DNA of 64,000 nucleotides from contig NZ_QNSB01000016.1 in the NCBI RefSeq assembly GCF_003315415.1, forward strand, positions 1-64,000, read 5' to 3'. The DNA is from Brevibacterium sanguinis (GTDB lineage: Bacteria; Actinomycetota; Actinomycetes; Actinomycetales; Brevibacteriaceae). Of the stretch, positions 16,315 to 26,100 are shown piece after piece. The notes below the pieces were generated by a model. The model did not search any database and was not told the DNA's origin. It worked only from the letters and a program-made list of their open reading frames with translations. Every line of letters begins with the position of its first letter. Position 1 is the first letter of the stretch. The translations under genes were made by a program, and so were the position numbers.

Positions 16315-17706
16315 TCAGGTCCGCCCACCTCGGCGAGAGGACCGGAGATCCCAGGCCGCGCGGACCACGATCCCGGCGACGACCGCGACGCCGCCGATCG
16401 TCGGCAGCGGCCCGTCGGCGATGAAGAGCAGCACCAGCGCGGCGAGCACGGGGACCAGGTGAAGCAGCGACCACCGGACATAGCCGAGGAAGCTCGGCAT
16501 GTCGACGTCCGCTGACTCGGCCACGGATTTGACCATGAAGTTCGGTCCGTTGCCGATGTACGTCACGGCACCGCCCATCACCGCGCCCAGGGACACGGAG
16601 ACGAGGAGCGCTTCGGCGACCCCGGCGACCCTCGGCTCCCCCGGCACCTGCGCGGCCATCTCGAAGAACGTCACGTAGGTCGGTGCGTTGTCGAGGACGG
16701 CCGAGAGGCTGCCCGTGAACACGAAGAGGGAGACCTCGTCGAGCGGGAACCGATGCGCAACCTGACGCAGGTACTCGAGCGCCGGGATCATCGTGAGGAA
16801 GATGCCGATGAAGAGTGCCGCCACCTCGAGGATCGGGGTCCACGTGAACCTGTTGAGGGTGAAGCGGGCGCCCCGGTCCCCGAACAGGAACGCCGCGGCG
16901 GCGGCGAGGAGCATGACGATCTCCCGCCACGGCACGAACGCGGCCGCGCTCGCATGCCCCTCCTCGATCGCATGGAGGTCGAGCGACGGCACGAACGCCA
17001 CCGCCAGGACGATGACCGCGAGCCAGACCAGCCCGCTCGCCCCGCGCAGGCCGAGCCTCGTCACGTACTCCGCGTCCTTGATGAGCGCCTCACGCGGCTC
17101 CTGGGCGTACATCCTCGCATCGAGGGCGAAGTAGCTGACGAGCAGCAGCCCGTTGACGAACAGCCACTGCGGCCACAGGCCGAAGGTCCACTCGAACGGG
17201 ACCCCGCGCAGCATGCCGAGGAACAGCGGCGGATCCCCCAGCGGGGTGAGCAGTCCCCCGCAGTTGGCGACGATGAAGATCGTGTACACCACGGTGTGCG
17301 CCCGGTGCCGACGGTCCTGGTTCGTGTTGAGGATCGGTCTGATGAGCAGCATCGCCGCCCCCGTGGTGCCGATGAACGAGGCGACGACGCCGCCGACGGC
17401 GAGGAACAGCGTGTTGTTCAGCGGAGTCGCCCTGATGTCGCCGACGAGGAAGATCCCGCCCGCGGCCACGAACAGGCTGCCGATGAGGACGATGAACTGG
17501 CCGTACTCGATGAGTGCGTGGATCACCGCCGCGCCCTCCCCCGCGAGGGCGAACCACATCGCGATCGGGACGCCGAGGAGCAGGGAGAGGACGAGTTTGA
17601 CGGAATTGCGCTCCCACAGCCTGGCGGTCGCGGGGATCAGGGGCAGGACGGCGATGCCGGCGAGCAGCAGCGCGAACGGCAGCACCGCCCACCAGTCGAC
17701 AGTCAT
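16315..17706 (-). CDS. NhaD/CitMHS-like membrane antiporter
   Basis: A 463-residue polytopic inner-membrane protein with about 11-12 hydrophobic helices, of the ion-transporter superfamily that includes NhaD and citrate transporters. Repeated half-site motifs are visible: GTTGAAMLL, NCGGLLTPLGDPPLF and, in the second half, DNAPTYVTFFE and TYIGNGPNFM. Na+/H+ exchange is the usual annotation; the cargo cannot be decided here. I start at the ATG at 17706, with GGAGG 8 bases upstream. The in-frame GTG at 17727 is less likely because a -10-like TAGAGT overlaps it (17726-17731). It is divergent from the sugar porter gene. Confidence 0.85.
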   Translation of the reverse strand: MTVDWWAVLPFALLLAGIAVLPLIPATARLWERNSVKLVLSLLLGVPIAMWFALAGEGAAVIHALIEYGQFIVLIGSLFVAAGGIFLVGDIRATPLNNTLFLAVGGVVASFIGTTGAAMLLIRPILNTNQDRRHRAHTVVYTIFIVANCGGLLTPLGDPPLFLGMLRGVPFEWTFGLWPQWLFVNGLLLVSYFALDARMYAQEPREALIKDAEYVTRLGLRGASGLVWLAVIVLAVAFVPSLDLHAIEEGHASAAAFVPWREIVMLLAAAAAFLFGDRGARFTLNRFTWTPILEVAALFIGIFLTMIPALEYLRQVAHRFPLDEVSLFVFTGSLSAVLDNAPTYVTFFEMAAQVPGEPRVAGVAEALLVSVSLGAVMGGAVTYIGNGPNFMVKSVAESADVDMPSFLGYVRWSLLHLVPVLAALVLLFIADGPLPTIGGVAVVAGIVVRAAWDLRSSRRGGRT

Positions 17707-17792
17707 AGGCCCACCTCCTGCGACCACTCTAGACCTGTGTCCGGACCGGAAGAGTGGGACGTGTCCGCCCCTCCGAACGGCTCGAATCCGCT

Positions 17793-17850
17793 TAGACTCG
17801 ATCCCAACTCATCCGAACGCCGCGTTCGGGCGCCGCGTGCGGACGCGGCG
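17793..17850 (+). promoter_or_regulatory. -10 box and two leader hairpins of the sugar porter gene
   Basis: A -10-like TAGACT is at 17793-17798. Two compact stems follow before the ribosome site: CCGAACG/CGTTCGG (17813-17829, 3-base loop) and CGCCGCGT/ACGCGGCG (17831-17850, 4-base loop). GGAGG lies just before the ATG at 17871. The hairpins may affect mRNA stability or translation; no ligand or protein is implied. Confidence 0.45.
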
Positions 17851-17870
17851 GAGCGACGAAGGAGGATCTC

Positions 17871-19361
17871 ATGGCAGAGAACACGCAGCCGGAGGACACG
17901 AGGCTGCACGGCATGCAGCGCGTGAGCGGACGGATGATCGGGATCTCGATCGCCGCCGCGCTCGGCGGATTCCTCTTCGGCTTCGACACCGCTGTCATCA
18001 ACGGAGCCGTCGACGCGATGGCCGACCAGTTCGCCCTGAGCGCGGCGCTCAAGGGCTTCGCGGTCTCCTCGGCCCTGCTCGCATGCGCGCTGGGCGCCTG
18101 GTTCGCCGGCAGCCTCGCCAACAGGTTCGGCCGCCTTCCCGTCATGGTCGTCGCGGCGGTGCTGTTCTTCGTCTCCGCTGTCGGCTCGGGACTCGCGTTC
18201 GGCGTCGTCGACCTCATCATCTGGCGCATGGTCGGCGGTCTCGGCGTCGGTGCCGCCTCGGTCATCGCCCCCGCCTACATCGCCGAGGTGTCCCCCGCCC
18301 GGGTGCGCGGGCGGCTGGGGTCGCTCCAGCAGCTCGCGATCGTCACCGGCATCTTCGCCGCCCTGCTCTCCAACGCCCTGCTCGCGTCGATCTCCGGCGG
18401 CGCCGCCGAGTCCTTCTGGTTCGGCCTCGAGACGTGGCGGTGGATGTTCATGGTCGAGGCTCTCCCCGCCGTCGTCTACGGGCTCATGGCCCTCGGCCTG
18501 CCCGAGTCCCCGCGCTTCCTCGTCGGCCGCGGCAAGGAGGAGGAGGCTGCCCGGGTGCTGCGGCACTTCACCGGGGAGACGAACACGGACCGGCTCATCG
18601 AGCGGATCCGGGTGTCGATCCAGCGGGAGGACCGGGAGTCCTTCAAGGACCTCATCGGGAACCGGCTGGGGCTCAAGCCGATCGTGTGGATCGGCATCCT
18701 CCTGTCCGTGTTCCAGCAGTTCGTCGGCATCAACGTCATCTTCTACTACTCGACGACGCTGTGGAAGTCCGTCGGCTTCGACGAATCCAGTGCGCTGCTC
18801 ACCTCGGTGATCACCTCGGTGACGAACATCGCCGTGACGATCGTCGCCATCCTCCTCGTCGACAAGGTCGGGCGCCGGAAGATGCTGCTCGCGGGATCGC
18901 TGCTCATGGGCGTCTCGCTGGCGACGATGGCGCTGGCATTCTCTTTCGCCGAACTCGTCACCGCCCCCGACGGCACGACGAGCGCCGAGCTCGGCGCCCC
19001 ATGGTCGATCATCGCCCTCATCGCGGCGAACACCTTCGTCGTCGGGTTCGGGGCGACGTGGGGTCCGCTGGTGTGGGTGCTGCTCGGCGAGATGTTCCCC
19101 AACCGGATCCGCGCCGGCGCTCTCGCCGTCGCCGCCGCTGCCCAGTGGATCGCGAACTTCTTCATCTCGACGACGTTCCCCGTCTTCTCCGAGATCAGCC
19201 TGACGTTCGCCTACGGCTTCTACGCGTTCTTCGCGCTGCTCTCCTTCGTCTTCGTGTGGTGGAAGGTGCCGGAGACGAAGGGCGTCGAGCTCGAGGACAT
19301 GGTCGAGGACTTCTCCTCCCATGGCCGTGGCGAACCGACGTCGGGAGCTGCCCGGGACTGA
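17871..19361 (+). CDS. Sugar porter, MFS superfamily
   Basis: A 496-residue, 12-helix proton-coupled sugar transporter of the XylE/GalP type. Signatures are GFLFGFDTAVING in helix 1, NRFGRLPVM in loop 2-3, PESPRFL after helix 6, DKVGRRKMLLAGS in loop 8-9 and PETKG after helix 12. The central QQFVGINVIFYYS stretch fits the sugar-binding helix 7. The substrate is probably a hexose or pentose but is not determinable. AAGGAGGATCTC precedes the ATG. It is divergent from the antiporter gene and convergent with the DedA-like gene. A 16-bp repeat starts at its stop codon. Confidence 0.92.
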   Translation: MAENTQPEDTRLHGMQRVSGRMIGISIAAALGGFLFGFDTAVINGAVDAMADQFALSAALKGFAVSSALLACALGAWFAGSLANRFGRLPVMVVAAVLFFVSAVGSGLAFGVVDLIIWRMVGGLGVGAASVIAPAYIAEVSPARVRGRLGSLQQLAIVTGIFAALLSNALLASISGGAAESFWFGLETWRWMFMVEALPAVVYGLMALGLPESPRFLVGRGKEEEAARVLRHFTGETNTDRLIERIRVSIQREDRESFKDLIGNRLGLKPIVWIGILLSVFQQFVGINVIFYYSTTLWKSVGFDESSALLTSVITSVTNIAVTIVAILLVDKVGRRKMLLAGSLLMGVSLATMALAFSFAELVTAPDGTTSAELGAPWSIIALIAANTFVVGFGATWGPLVWVLLGEMFPNRIRAGALAVAAAAQWIANFFISTTFPVFSEISLTFAYGFYAFFALLSFVFVWWKVPETKGVELEDMVEDFSSHGRGEPTSGAARD

Positions 19362-19406
19362 TCGGCGGACGCAGCGATCGGCGGGCTCAGCGATCGGCGG
19401 GCTCGC
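19359..19406. repeat. Three 16-bp tandem repeats beginning at a stop codon
   Basis: Units at 19359-19374, 19375-19390 and 19391-19406 share (C/T)GATCGGCGG(A/G)C(G/T)C(A/G)(G/C). The first begins exactly with the TGA of the sugar porter gene. The array runs to within 15 bases of the convergent DedA-like gene end. Confidence 0.85.
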
Positions 19407-19420
19407 TGCCCGTCGAGGCC

Positions 19421-19978
19421 TCAGTTCGCGGCCGAGCCGTCCCTGGCCGCCCCTCCGCCGGCCGTGTCTCCGCTGGCCGCGTCATTCGTCTCGCCCTTCC
19501 TCTCGTCCTTCCTCTCGTCCTTCCTCAGGCCGATGAGCAGACCGCCGATCGCGAGGACGAAGCACGCGCCGAGTCCCACCGTCAGCCCGGGTGACTTCTC
19601 GTAGGCGGTGGCGAGCGCCGTGAAGCCGATGAGGCCGACGGTCGAGTAGATGAGGGCCCAGAGCGAGCCGCCCACGACGAGAGCGGGGATGTAGCGCCGG
19701 TAGCTCATCCCTGAGGTGCCGGCGGCGAGGTTGAGCACCGTCTGGACCCCGACCATGAGGAAGCTCAGCGCGATGACGGGGGCGCCGAACCTCTCGATCA
19801 TCGCCTCGGCCCTCTGGTACTTGGGACCCGACATGATCCTCTCCACCCGTTCGATGCGCCGCATGCCCCTCCGGGCCAGTCGCCCGAGCAGGTACGTGCC
19901 GCCGGCGCGGGCGAGGATGATGCCGAAGAGGATCAGCCAGGTGACGGCGATCGGCAGGGACCAGTTCGCCGGATTCAT
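19421..19978 (-). CDS. DedA/VTT-domain membrane protein
   Basis: A 185-residue membrane protein resembling a short DedA (VTT-domain) protein, with about four to five hydrophobic segments. The conserved block is a glycine-rich loop followed by a re-entrant-like helix: IERFGAPVIALSF and NLAAGTSGMSYRRYIP. DedA proteins are linked to membrane homeostasis and undecaprenyl-phosphate recycling. The C-terminal ~35 residues are polar with a KDERKDERKGE repeat. The start at ATG 19978 fits the hydrophobic N terminus; the long upstream frame lacks any recognisable domain. Its specific role is unknown. Confidence 0.8.
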   Translation of the reverse strand: MNPANWSLPIAVTWLILFGIILARAGGTYLLGRLARRGMRRIERVERIMSGPKYQRAEAMIERFGAPVIALSFLMVGVQTVLNLAAGTSGMSYRRYIPALVVGGSLWALIYSTVGLIGFTALATAYEKSPGLTVGLGACFVLAIGGLLIGLRKDERKDERKGETNDAASGDTAGGGAARDGSAAN

Positions 19979-20246
19979 CGCCGCTCGTCCCTCATGACTG
20001 CGCCCTCTCGCTGTTCCACGCCTCGATTCTAGGCCATTTCGGCAACACGATGCTTTCCTATTGGCGGCCCTGATGCGACGGCTTCTCGCATCCTGTCGGC
20101 TCGGGTCCCACTGGTCTCCCCGTCGATAGACTCGGTTGTGATCTGCGCCTCGACCGTGATCGCCTGCGGTCGACGCGCGGAACGACCACACCCGAGAGAC
20201 CCGCTTGACGATCCCGTCAGCGACCCTGCCAGTGAAGGAGCAGACC

Positions 20247-21431
20247 ATGACCCGACTGCGCACCGAAGCCGCCGCCCTCCTCCCGGAGCTCACCGCGCTG
20301 CGCCGCGACCTCCACCGCGAGCCCGAGATCGGCCTCGACCTGCCCCTGACGCAGAGGAAGGTCCTCGACGCCCTCGACGGTCTTCCCCTGGAGATCACCC
20401 TGGGGCAGGCGACCACCTCGGTGACCGCCGTCCTCAGAGGAGGCCACCCGGGGCCGGTCGTGCTGCTGCGCGGGGACATGGACGGTCTGCCCGTCGCCGA
20501 GGAGACCGGACTCGACTACGCCGGGACCAACGGGAACATGCACGCCTGCGGCCACGACCTCCACACCGCGGGTCTCGTCGGCGCGGCCAAGCTCCTCGCC
20601 GCCCGGGCCGACGAGATCCACGGCTCCGTGGTCTTCATGTTCCAGCCGGGAGAGGAGGGGTACAAGGGTGCGAAGGTGATGCTCGACGAAGGCCTCCTCG
20701 ACGTCGCCGGGCAGCGCCCGATCGCCGCCTACGGCATCCACGTCGCCCCCGGACCGCGCGGAACGTTCAGCATCAAGTCCGGCCCGGCGCTCGCGGGGTC
20801 GAACACCCTCGAGATCACCGTCACCGGCAAGGGCGGGCACGGTTCGCAGCCGCAGACCGCCGTCGACCCGGTTCCGGCCCTGCTGGCGATCGCCTCCGAG
20901 CTGCAGACGATGGTGACGCGCCGGTTCTCCGTCTTCGATCCGGTCGTGCTGTCGGTGACGCAGCTGCAGGCCGGCGAGGCGATCAACGTCATCCCGGCGC
21001 AGGCGTCCCTCGGCGCCACCGTGCGCACGCTCTCACCCGAGTCGGTCGAGACGATGCGCACGGAGACGACCAGACTGGCCGCGGGCATCGCCTCGGCCCA
21101 CGGCTGCACCGCCGAGGTGGACTTCGAGGTCCAGTACCCCGTGACCGTCAACACCCCCGAGCAGACCGACTGGGTCGCCGCCGAGCTGCGGGGGCTCTTC
21201 GGTGAGGAGCGGATCGAGATCGTCGATCAGCCGCTCATGGGTTCGGAGGACTTCTCCTTCGTCCTCGAGGAGGTCCCGGGGACCTTCTTCTTCCTCCACT
21301 GCTCCCCCGACGGCCTCGACCCCGCGACCGCCGCGTGGAACCACTCCCCGCACGTCCTCTTCGACGACGCGGTGCTCGCCGACGAGGCGGCGGCGCTGGC
21401 CCACCTGGCGCTGACCCGCCTCGCCGGCTGA
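20247..21431 (+). CDS. M20-family amidohydrolase
   Basis: A 394-residue cytosolic metallohydrolase of the M20D group (N-acyl-amino acid or IAA-amino acid hydrolase type). Metal-binding signatures are RGDMDGLPVAEETG, MHACGHD, QPGEEG, YGIHV and the C-terminal NHSPHVLFDD. An inserted dimerisation domain runs near GKGGHGSQP. The likely reaction is cleavage of N-acyl or similar amides of amino acids; the substrate is not fixed. The ATG at 20247 has AAGGAG 7 bases upstream and is preferred to the TTG at 20205. A -10-like TAGACT at 20127-20132 may drive it. It is convergent with the next amidohydrolase across a hairpin. Confidence 0.9.
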   Translation: MTRLRTEAAALLPELTALRRDLHREPEIGLDLPLTQRKVLDALDGLPLEITLGQATTSVTAVLRGGHPGPVVLLRGDMDGLPVAEETGLDYAGTNGNMHACGHDLHTAGLVGAAKLLAARADEIHGSVVFMFQPGEEGYKGAKVMLDEGLLDVAGQRPIAAYGIHVAPGPRGTFSIKSGPALAGSNTLEITVTGKGGHGSQPQTAVDPVPALLAIASELQTMVTRRFSVFDPVVLSVTQLQAGEAINVIPAQASLGATVRTLSPESVETMRTETTRLAAGIASAHGCTAEVDFEVQYPVTVNTPEQTDWVAAELRGLFGEERIEIVDQPLMGSEDFSFVLEEVPGTFFFLHCSPDGLDPATAAWNHSPHVLFDDAVLADEAAALAHLALTRLAG

Positions 21432-21470
21432 GCGGACCGATCCTCAGCCGCCTCGCCGGCTGATCGGACC
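21416..21470. repeat. Direct repeat that copies the gene end and its stop codon
   Basis: A 23-base segment (CCGCCTCGCCGGCTGA then NCGGACC) starts at 21416 and again at 21448, one mismatch, 32 bases apart. The first copy contains the stop codon of the M20 gene and the second repeats it downstream. Confidence 0.85.
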
Positions 21471-21481
21471 AACCCGATCGA

Positions 21482-21528
21482 GGTCGATCCGGTCCGATGT
21501 CCGCGCCCAGGAGCGGACCGGATCGACC
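21482..21528. terminator. Hairpin between convergent amidohydrolase genes
   Basis: GGTCGATCCGGTCCG (21482-21496) pairs perfectly with 21514-21528, a 15-bp stem with a 17-base loop, between the M20 gene and the minus-strand amidohydrolase. No T-run is visible; it probably serves both directions. Confidence 0.75.
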
Positions 21529-21533
21529 GCGAT

Positions 21534-21596
21534 CCCGTCGTCGCCGCCGGACCAGGAAGGTCCCGTCGCCGCCGGACCGGGAAGGCCCCGTCGCGG
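21534..21596. repeat. 25-28 bp direct repeats
   Basis: Units starting CCCGTCG at 21534, 21562 and (partial) 21587 share CGCCGCCGGACC(A/G)GGAAGG. They fill the space just downstream of the minus-strand amidohydrolase stop. Confidence 0.75.
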
Positions 21597-21616
21597 GGCA
21601 GCGGTCGGGCGCCGGT

Positions 21617-22831
21617 TCAGACGAGCGTGCCGCCGAGATACACGGACTCGACCCGGTCCTCGATGCCGCGCACGTCCTCGGTGCTCAGATCCCCGGAGAT
21701 GACGACGAGGTCGGCGAGCGCGCCTTCGGCCACCCGTCCGACGTTGTCGAGGCCGAGGAGGTCGGCGGCGACCGAGGTCCCCGACGCGAGCGCCTCGGCG
21801 GTCGACATCCCGGTGTCGGCGAGCAGGCTGATCTCCTCGAGGTTCTCCCCGTGCGGGCCGACACCGGCGTCGGTTCCCATGGCGATCCGCACCCCGGCCT
21901 CGTGCGCCCTCGTCACCGCCACGAGGTGGTGCTCGGTGACCGCGTGCGCCTTCGCGACGACGGCCGGGGGCAGCGGCAGACCCGCCTCGGCGGCCTTGAT
22001 CACAGCCTGCGGGGCCTGGAGGGTCGGCACGAGGAAGGTGCCGTGCTCGAGCATGAGGTCGATGGACTCCTCGTCGAGGTAGATGCCGTGCTCGATCGAG
22101 CGGACTCCCGCACGGACGGCGTTCTTGATCCCGGCCGCGCCCTGCGCGTGGGACATGACGTGGGCTCCCTGGGCCGCCGCCTCGGCGACGATGACCGCGA
22201 TCTCCGCCTCGGTGTACTGGGGGTGGCGGGGGTCGTCGCGGGGCGAGAGCACTCCCCCGGTGGAGCAGATCTTGATGTGATCGGCGCCGGCGCGCAGGAG
22301 CTCGCGCACCTTGCGCTGGACGCCCTCGAGCCCGTCGGCGACGCCCGAGGGGCGGCCGGGGTGCGCGGCGAGCATCGGGGCCTCGCTGCCGGAGACGAGA
22401 TGGAAGTCCCCGTGCCCGCCCGTCTGGGACATGATGTTGACCGCGATCGTCAGACGCGGACCGCGGACGACTCCCGTGTCGACGGCGACCTTCGCCCCGA
22501 GGTCGGTGCCCCCGGCGTCCCGCACCGTCGTCACTCCGGCCCGCAGGGTCTCCTCCATGTGCTTGACGGAGCTGTAGAACTGCAGGGAGAAGGGATCGTG
22601 GAACGCCGAGGTGGCGGCAGCCCCCGTGCTCGTCAGGTGCACGTGGCAGTCGATGAAGCCGGGCACGACCGTCTTCCCGTCGCAGTCGACGAAGGTGTCG
22701 GCGGCATTGTGCGAGCCCTGGCCCGCCTCGACGATCGCCGTGACGACCTCACCGTCGACGACGACGTCGCGACGGCCCGGCAGGAACCGGGTCCCATCGA
22801 AGACCTTGGCATTCGTGAGCACTGTGACCAT
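21617..22831 (-). CDS. Metal-dependent amidohydrolase, prolidase/imidazolonepropionase-like
   Basis: A 404-residue amidohydrolase-superfamily enzyme. The TIM-barrel metal ligands are the HxH of GFIDCHVHL, the probable carboxylated Lys in HIKICSTGG, His in MSHAQG and EHG, and Asp in GTDAGV. A small beta domain formed by both termini surrounds the barrel. Family members hydrolyse cyclic amides, aryl-dipeptides or Xaa-Pro bonds; the substrate here is open. I start at ATG 22831 because GGAGG is 7 bases upstream; the ATG at 22837 is too close to it. It converges on the M20 amidohydrolase, which may act on related acyl-amino acids (inference). Confidence 0.88.
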   Translation of the reverse strand: MVTVLTNAKVFDGTRFLPGRRDVVVDGEVVTAIVEAGQGSHNAADTFVDCDGKTVVPGFIDCHVHLTSTGAAATSAFHDPFSLQFYSSVKHMEETLRAGVTTVRDAGGTDLGAKVAVDTGVVRGPRLTIAVNIMSQTGGHGDFHLVSGSEAPMLAAHPGRPSGVADGLEGVQRKVRELLRAGADHIKICSTGGVLSPRDDPRHPQYTEAEIAVIVAEAAAQGAHVMSHAQGAAGIKNAVRAGVRSIEHGIYLDEESIDLMLEHGTFLVPTLQAPQAVIKAAEAGLPLPPAVVAKAHAVTEHHLVAVTRAHEAGVRIAMGTDAGVGPHGENLEEISLLADTGMSTAEALASGTSVAADLLGLDNVGRVAEGALADLVVISGDLSTEDVRGIEDRVESVYLGGTLV

Positions 22832-23120
22832 GGGCATCCTCCTCGGCGCTGATCGGGATCGGCCCCTGTGACCGACGTCCCACTCCCAGGACTACCACAG
22901 CAGATCGGGCCGGTCCTAACCGCGGAGGCGACGGCTGCCCGATCCTCACCGGGACCGCGCGGACGGCCCCGGCCGGCCCCCGCCGCGGGTGCGGACGACA
23001 CACGGTCGCCGGGACCGTCGTTCACGTGCCCGACACCTCGGGCCAGTATCATTCTCGTCGACACCACCCTTCTGCTCAGCAGGTCCTGCAGGGCAGTGCA
23101 CCTGTCGACCCGGAAGTCCC

Positions 23121-26100
23121 GTGACCGCACACCTGCCGCAGTTCCCCGCCGCCGCGCGACCCCGCGCCGACCGCACGCTCATCGACGTCCTCCTCGAGAC
23201 CGCCGCCGCCCACCCCGACCAGCCGGCGATCGACGACGGGTCCGCGGTGCTCAGCTACCGCGAGCTCATCGGCGAGATCCGCGACCTCGCCCTCGACCTG
23301 GCCGCCGCCGGGATCGGCCCCGGCGACAAGGTGGGTGTGCGCGTCCCGTCCGGCTCCGTCGACCTCTACGTCGCGATCCTCGCCGTCCTCATGCTCGGCG
23401 CCGCCTACGTCCCCGTCGACGTCGACGACCCGCCGGAGCGGGCGCACACGGTCTTCGCCGAGGCGGCGGTGACCGGGGTCATCACCGCGGGACGGACCAT
23501 CGAGTCACGCACCGAACGCGGTCCCCTCGACCGCTCCGAGCTGCGGCCCCCGACGCCCGACGACGACTGCTGGGTGATCTTCACCTCCGGCTCGACGGGC
23601 ACCCCCAAGGGGGTCGCGGTCACCCACCGCTCGGCGGCCGCGTTCGTCGACGCCGAGGCGGCGCTGTTCTGCCGGGACGAGCCGTTGGGTCCCGGCGACC
23701 GAGTGCTCGCCGGGCTGTCCGTGGCCTTCGACGCGAGCTGTGAGGAGATGTGGCTCGCCTGGCGCCACGGCGCGTGCCTCGTCCCCGCCCCGCGGGCCCT
23801 CGTCAAGTCCGGGATGGACCTCGGGCCGTGGCTGTCCTCGCGCGGCATCACCGTCGTCTCGACCGTGCCGACCCTGGCCGCCCTGTGGCCGGCCGAGAGC
23901 CTCGACGCGGTGCGCCTGCTCATCTTCGGCGGCGAGGCCTGCCCTCCGGAGCTCGGGCGGCGGCTCAGCGACGAAGGCCGGGAGGTCTGGAACACCTATG
24001 GCCCCACCGAGGCGACGGTCGTCGCGTGCGCGGCCCGGCTCGACGGTTCGGAGCCGGTGCGGATCGGCCTGCCCCTCGACGGCTGGGCCCTGGCTGTCGT
24101 CGACTCCGCGGGCCAACCGGTCGCCGAGGGCGAGACCGGGGAGCTCATCATCGCGGGCGTCGGGCTCGCCCGGTACCTCGACCCGGTCAAGGACGCCGAG
24201 AAGTACGCCCCGCTGCCCAGCCTCGGCTGGGACCGGGCGTACCGCTCCGGCGACCTCGTCGTCAACGACTCGGCCGGGCTGATCTTCGTCGGACGCGCGG
24301 ACGAGCAGATCAAGCTCGGCGGACGGCGCATCGAGCTCGGCGAGATCGACGCCGCACTCCAGGCCCTGCCCGGCGCCGAGGGGGCCGCGGCGGCCGTGAA
24401 GAGGACGCCGGCCGGCACCGACGTCCTCATCGGCTACGTCGCCTCCCGCGACGCTGCGGCGGTGGATCGCCTCTCCGAGTGGGAGGACGTGCTGCGCGAG
24501 AAGCTGCCGGCCGCCCTCGTGCCGCGGCTGACCGTCGTCGACGAGCTGCCGACGAAGACCTCGGGCAAGGTCGACCGGGCGGCGCTGCCCTGGCCGATCG
24601 GCGCCGGAGAGGCGGAGGCCGCGGACGACGACCTCGACCCCGACACGGCGTGGATCGCCGAGCAGTGGGCGGCGGTCCTCGGCGCCAGGCCGTCCCGGGA
24701 CACCGATTTCTTCACCGCCGGCGGCGGTTCACTGGCCGCCGCCCAGCTCGTCTCGCGGCTGCGCTCCCGCCACCCCAGCGTCACGGTGGGCGACATCTGG
24801 TCCCACCCGCGCTTCGCGGCGCTGGCCACGCTGTGCCTCGGCGGGGAGGGAGCGGCGGCGGCCGCGGGGCCGCGCCGATCGATCGGACGCACCTCGAAGG
24901 GCATGCAGGCGTTCCAGACCCTGCTCGGCATACCCGTCCACATCCTCGGCGGGGTCCGATGGGTCGTCATCGCGATGGTGCTCGCGAACCTCGGCGGCCT
25001 CCTCGGCGCGGATCTTCCCCTCACCCCCTGGCCCGTCGTCGTCACGCTCTTCCTCGTCTTCGTCACCCCCTGGGGACGGATGCTCATCTCCGCCGTCGCC
25101 GCCCGCGTCCTCATGCTCGGCGTCGCCCCCGGCGTCTACCCGCGCTCGGGATGGGTCCACAAGCGGCTGTGGCTCGCCGAGCACATCGCCGACCTCGCCG
25201 CGGCCGTGTCGGTGGCGAGCGCACCCTGGGTGAGCTGGTACGCGAAGCTGCTGGGCAATCGGATCGGCCCCGGCGCGGACCTCCATTCCGTTCCCCCGGT
25301 CACGGGCTTCCTCACCCTGGCAGAGGGCGCCGCGATCGAACCCGAGGTCGACCTCAAGGGCTGGTGGGTCGACGGCGACCTGCTGCGCATCGGAACGATC
25401 GAGGTCGGCGAGCACGCGACCGTCGGCGCCCGGTCGACCCTGATGCCGGGGGCGAGCATCGGCGCCGGCGCCCTCGTCGAGGCGGGATCGGCGGTGACCG
25501 GGAAGGTGCGGAGGAACCAGATCCACTCCGGTTCGCCCGCCGTGCGGGTCGGGAAGGCGAAGAAGAGCTGGCCGGCTCCTCCGCCGAGGCGACGGCTGCC
25601 CTTCCTCCTCTACGCGCTCGGCTCCCAGGTCAACGCTGCGCTGCCGTACCTCGCCGCGGTGCCCGGGCTCGCGCTGATGATCGCCGTCTCCGGCGTCGAG
25701 GTGCTCGAGTCCCCGGCGCAGGTCCTCGCCTGGTCCCCGGTCGTCGCGTGCCTGTGGTTCGTGACCACGGCGCTGCTCATCCTCGTCTCCGTGCGGATCC
25801 TGGCGATCGGGATGGTCGAGGGAGAGTTCCCCGTCCGCTCGGCCCGCGGCTACCGGGTGTGGGCCACCGAGCGACTCCTCGACCTCGCCCGCGATCTGCT
25901 CTTCCCGCTCTACGCCTCGATGCTCACCCCGTGGTGGCTGCGGCTGCTCGGGGCGAAGGTCGGACCGGGCACGGAGATCTCGACGCTCGTGTTCGTCCCC
26001 ACGATGACGACGATCGCGGCCGGGGCCTTCCTCGCCGACGACACCATGGTCGCCAGCTACGAGCTCGGCCACGGATGGATGCGCGCCGGTCGGGCGAAGG

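Noticed and set aside
17153..19594. 813-residue plus-strand open frame
   Set aside because: Overlaps the antiporter and sugar porter genes out of frame; no recognisable domain.
20138..20246. Leaderless upstream frame with Cys codons as an attenuator of the M20 gene
   Set aside because: A -10-like TAGACT fits, but the frame does not stop before the M20 gene and runs far through it, unlike a leader peptide.
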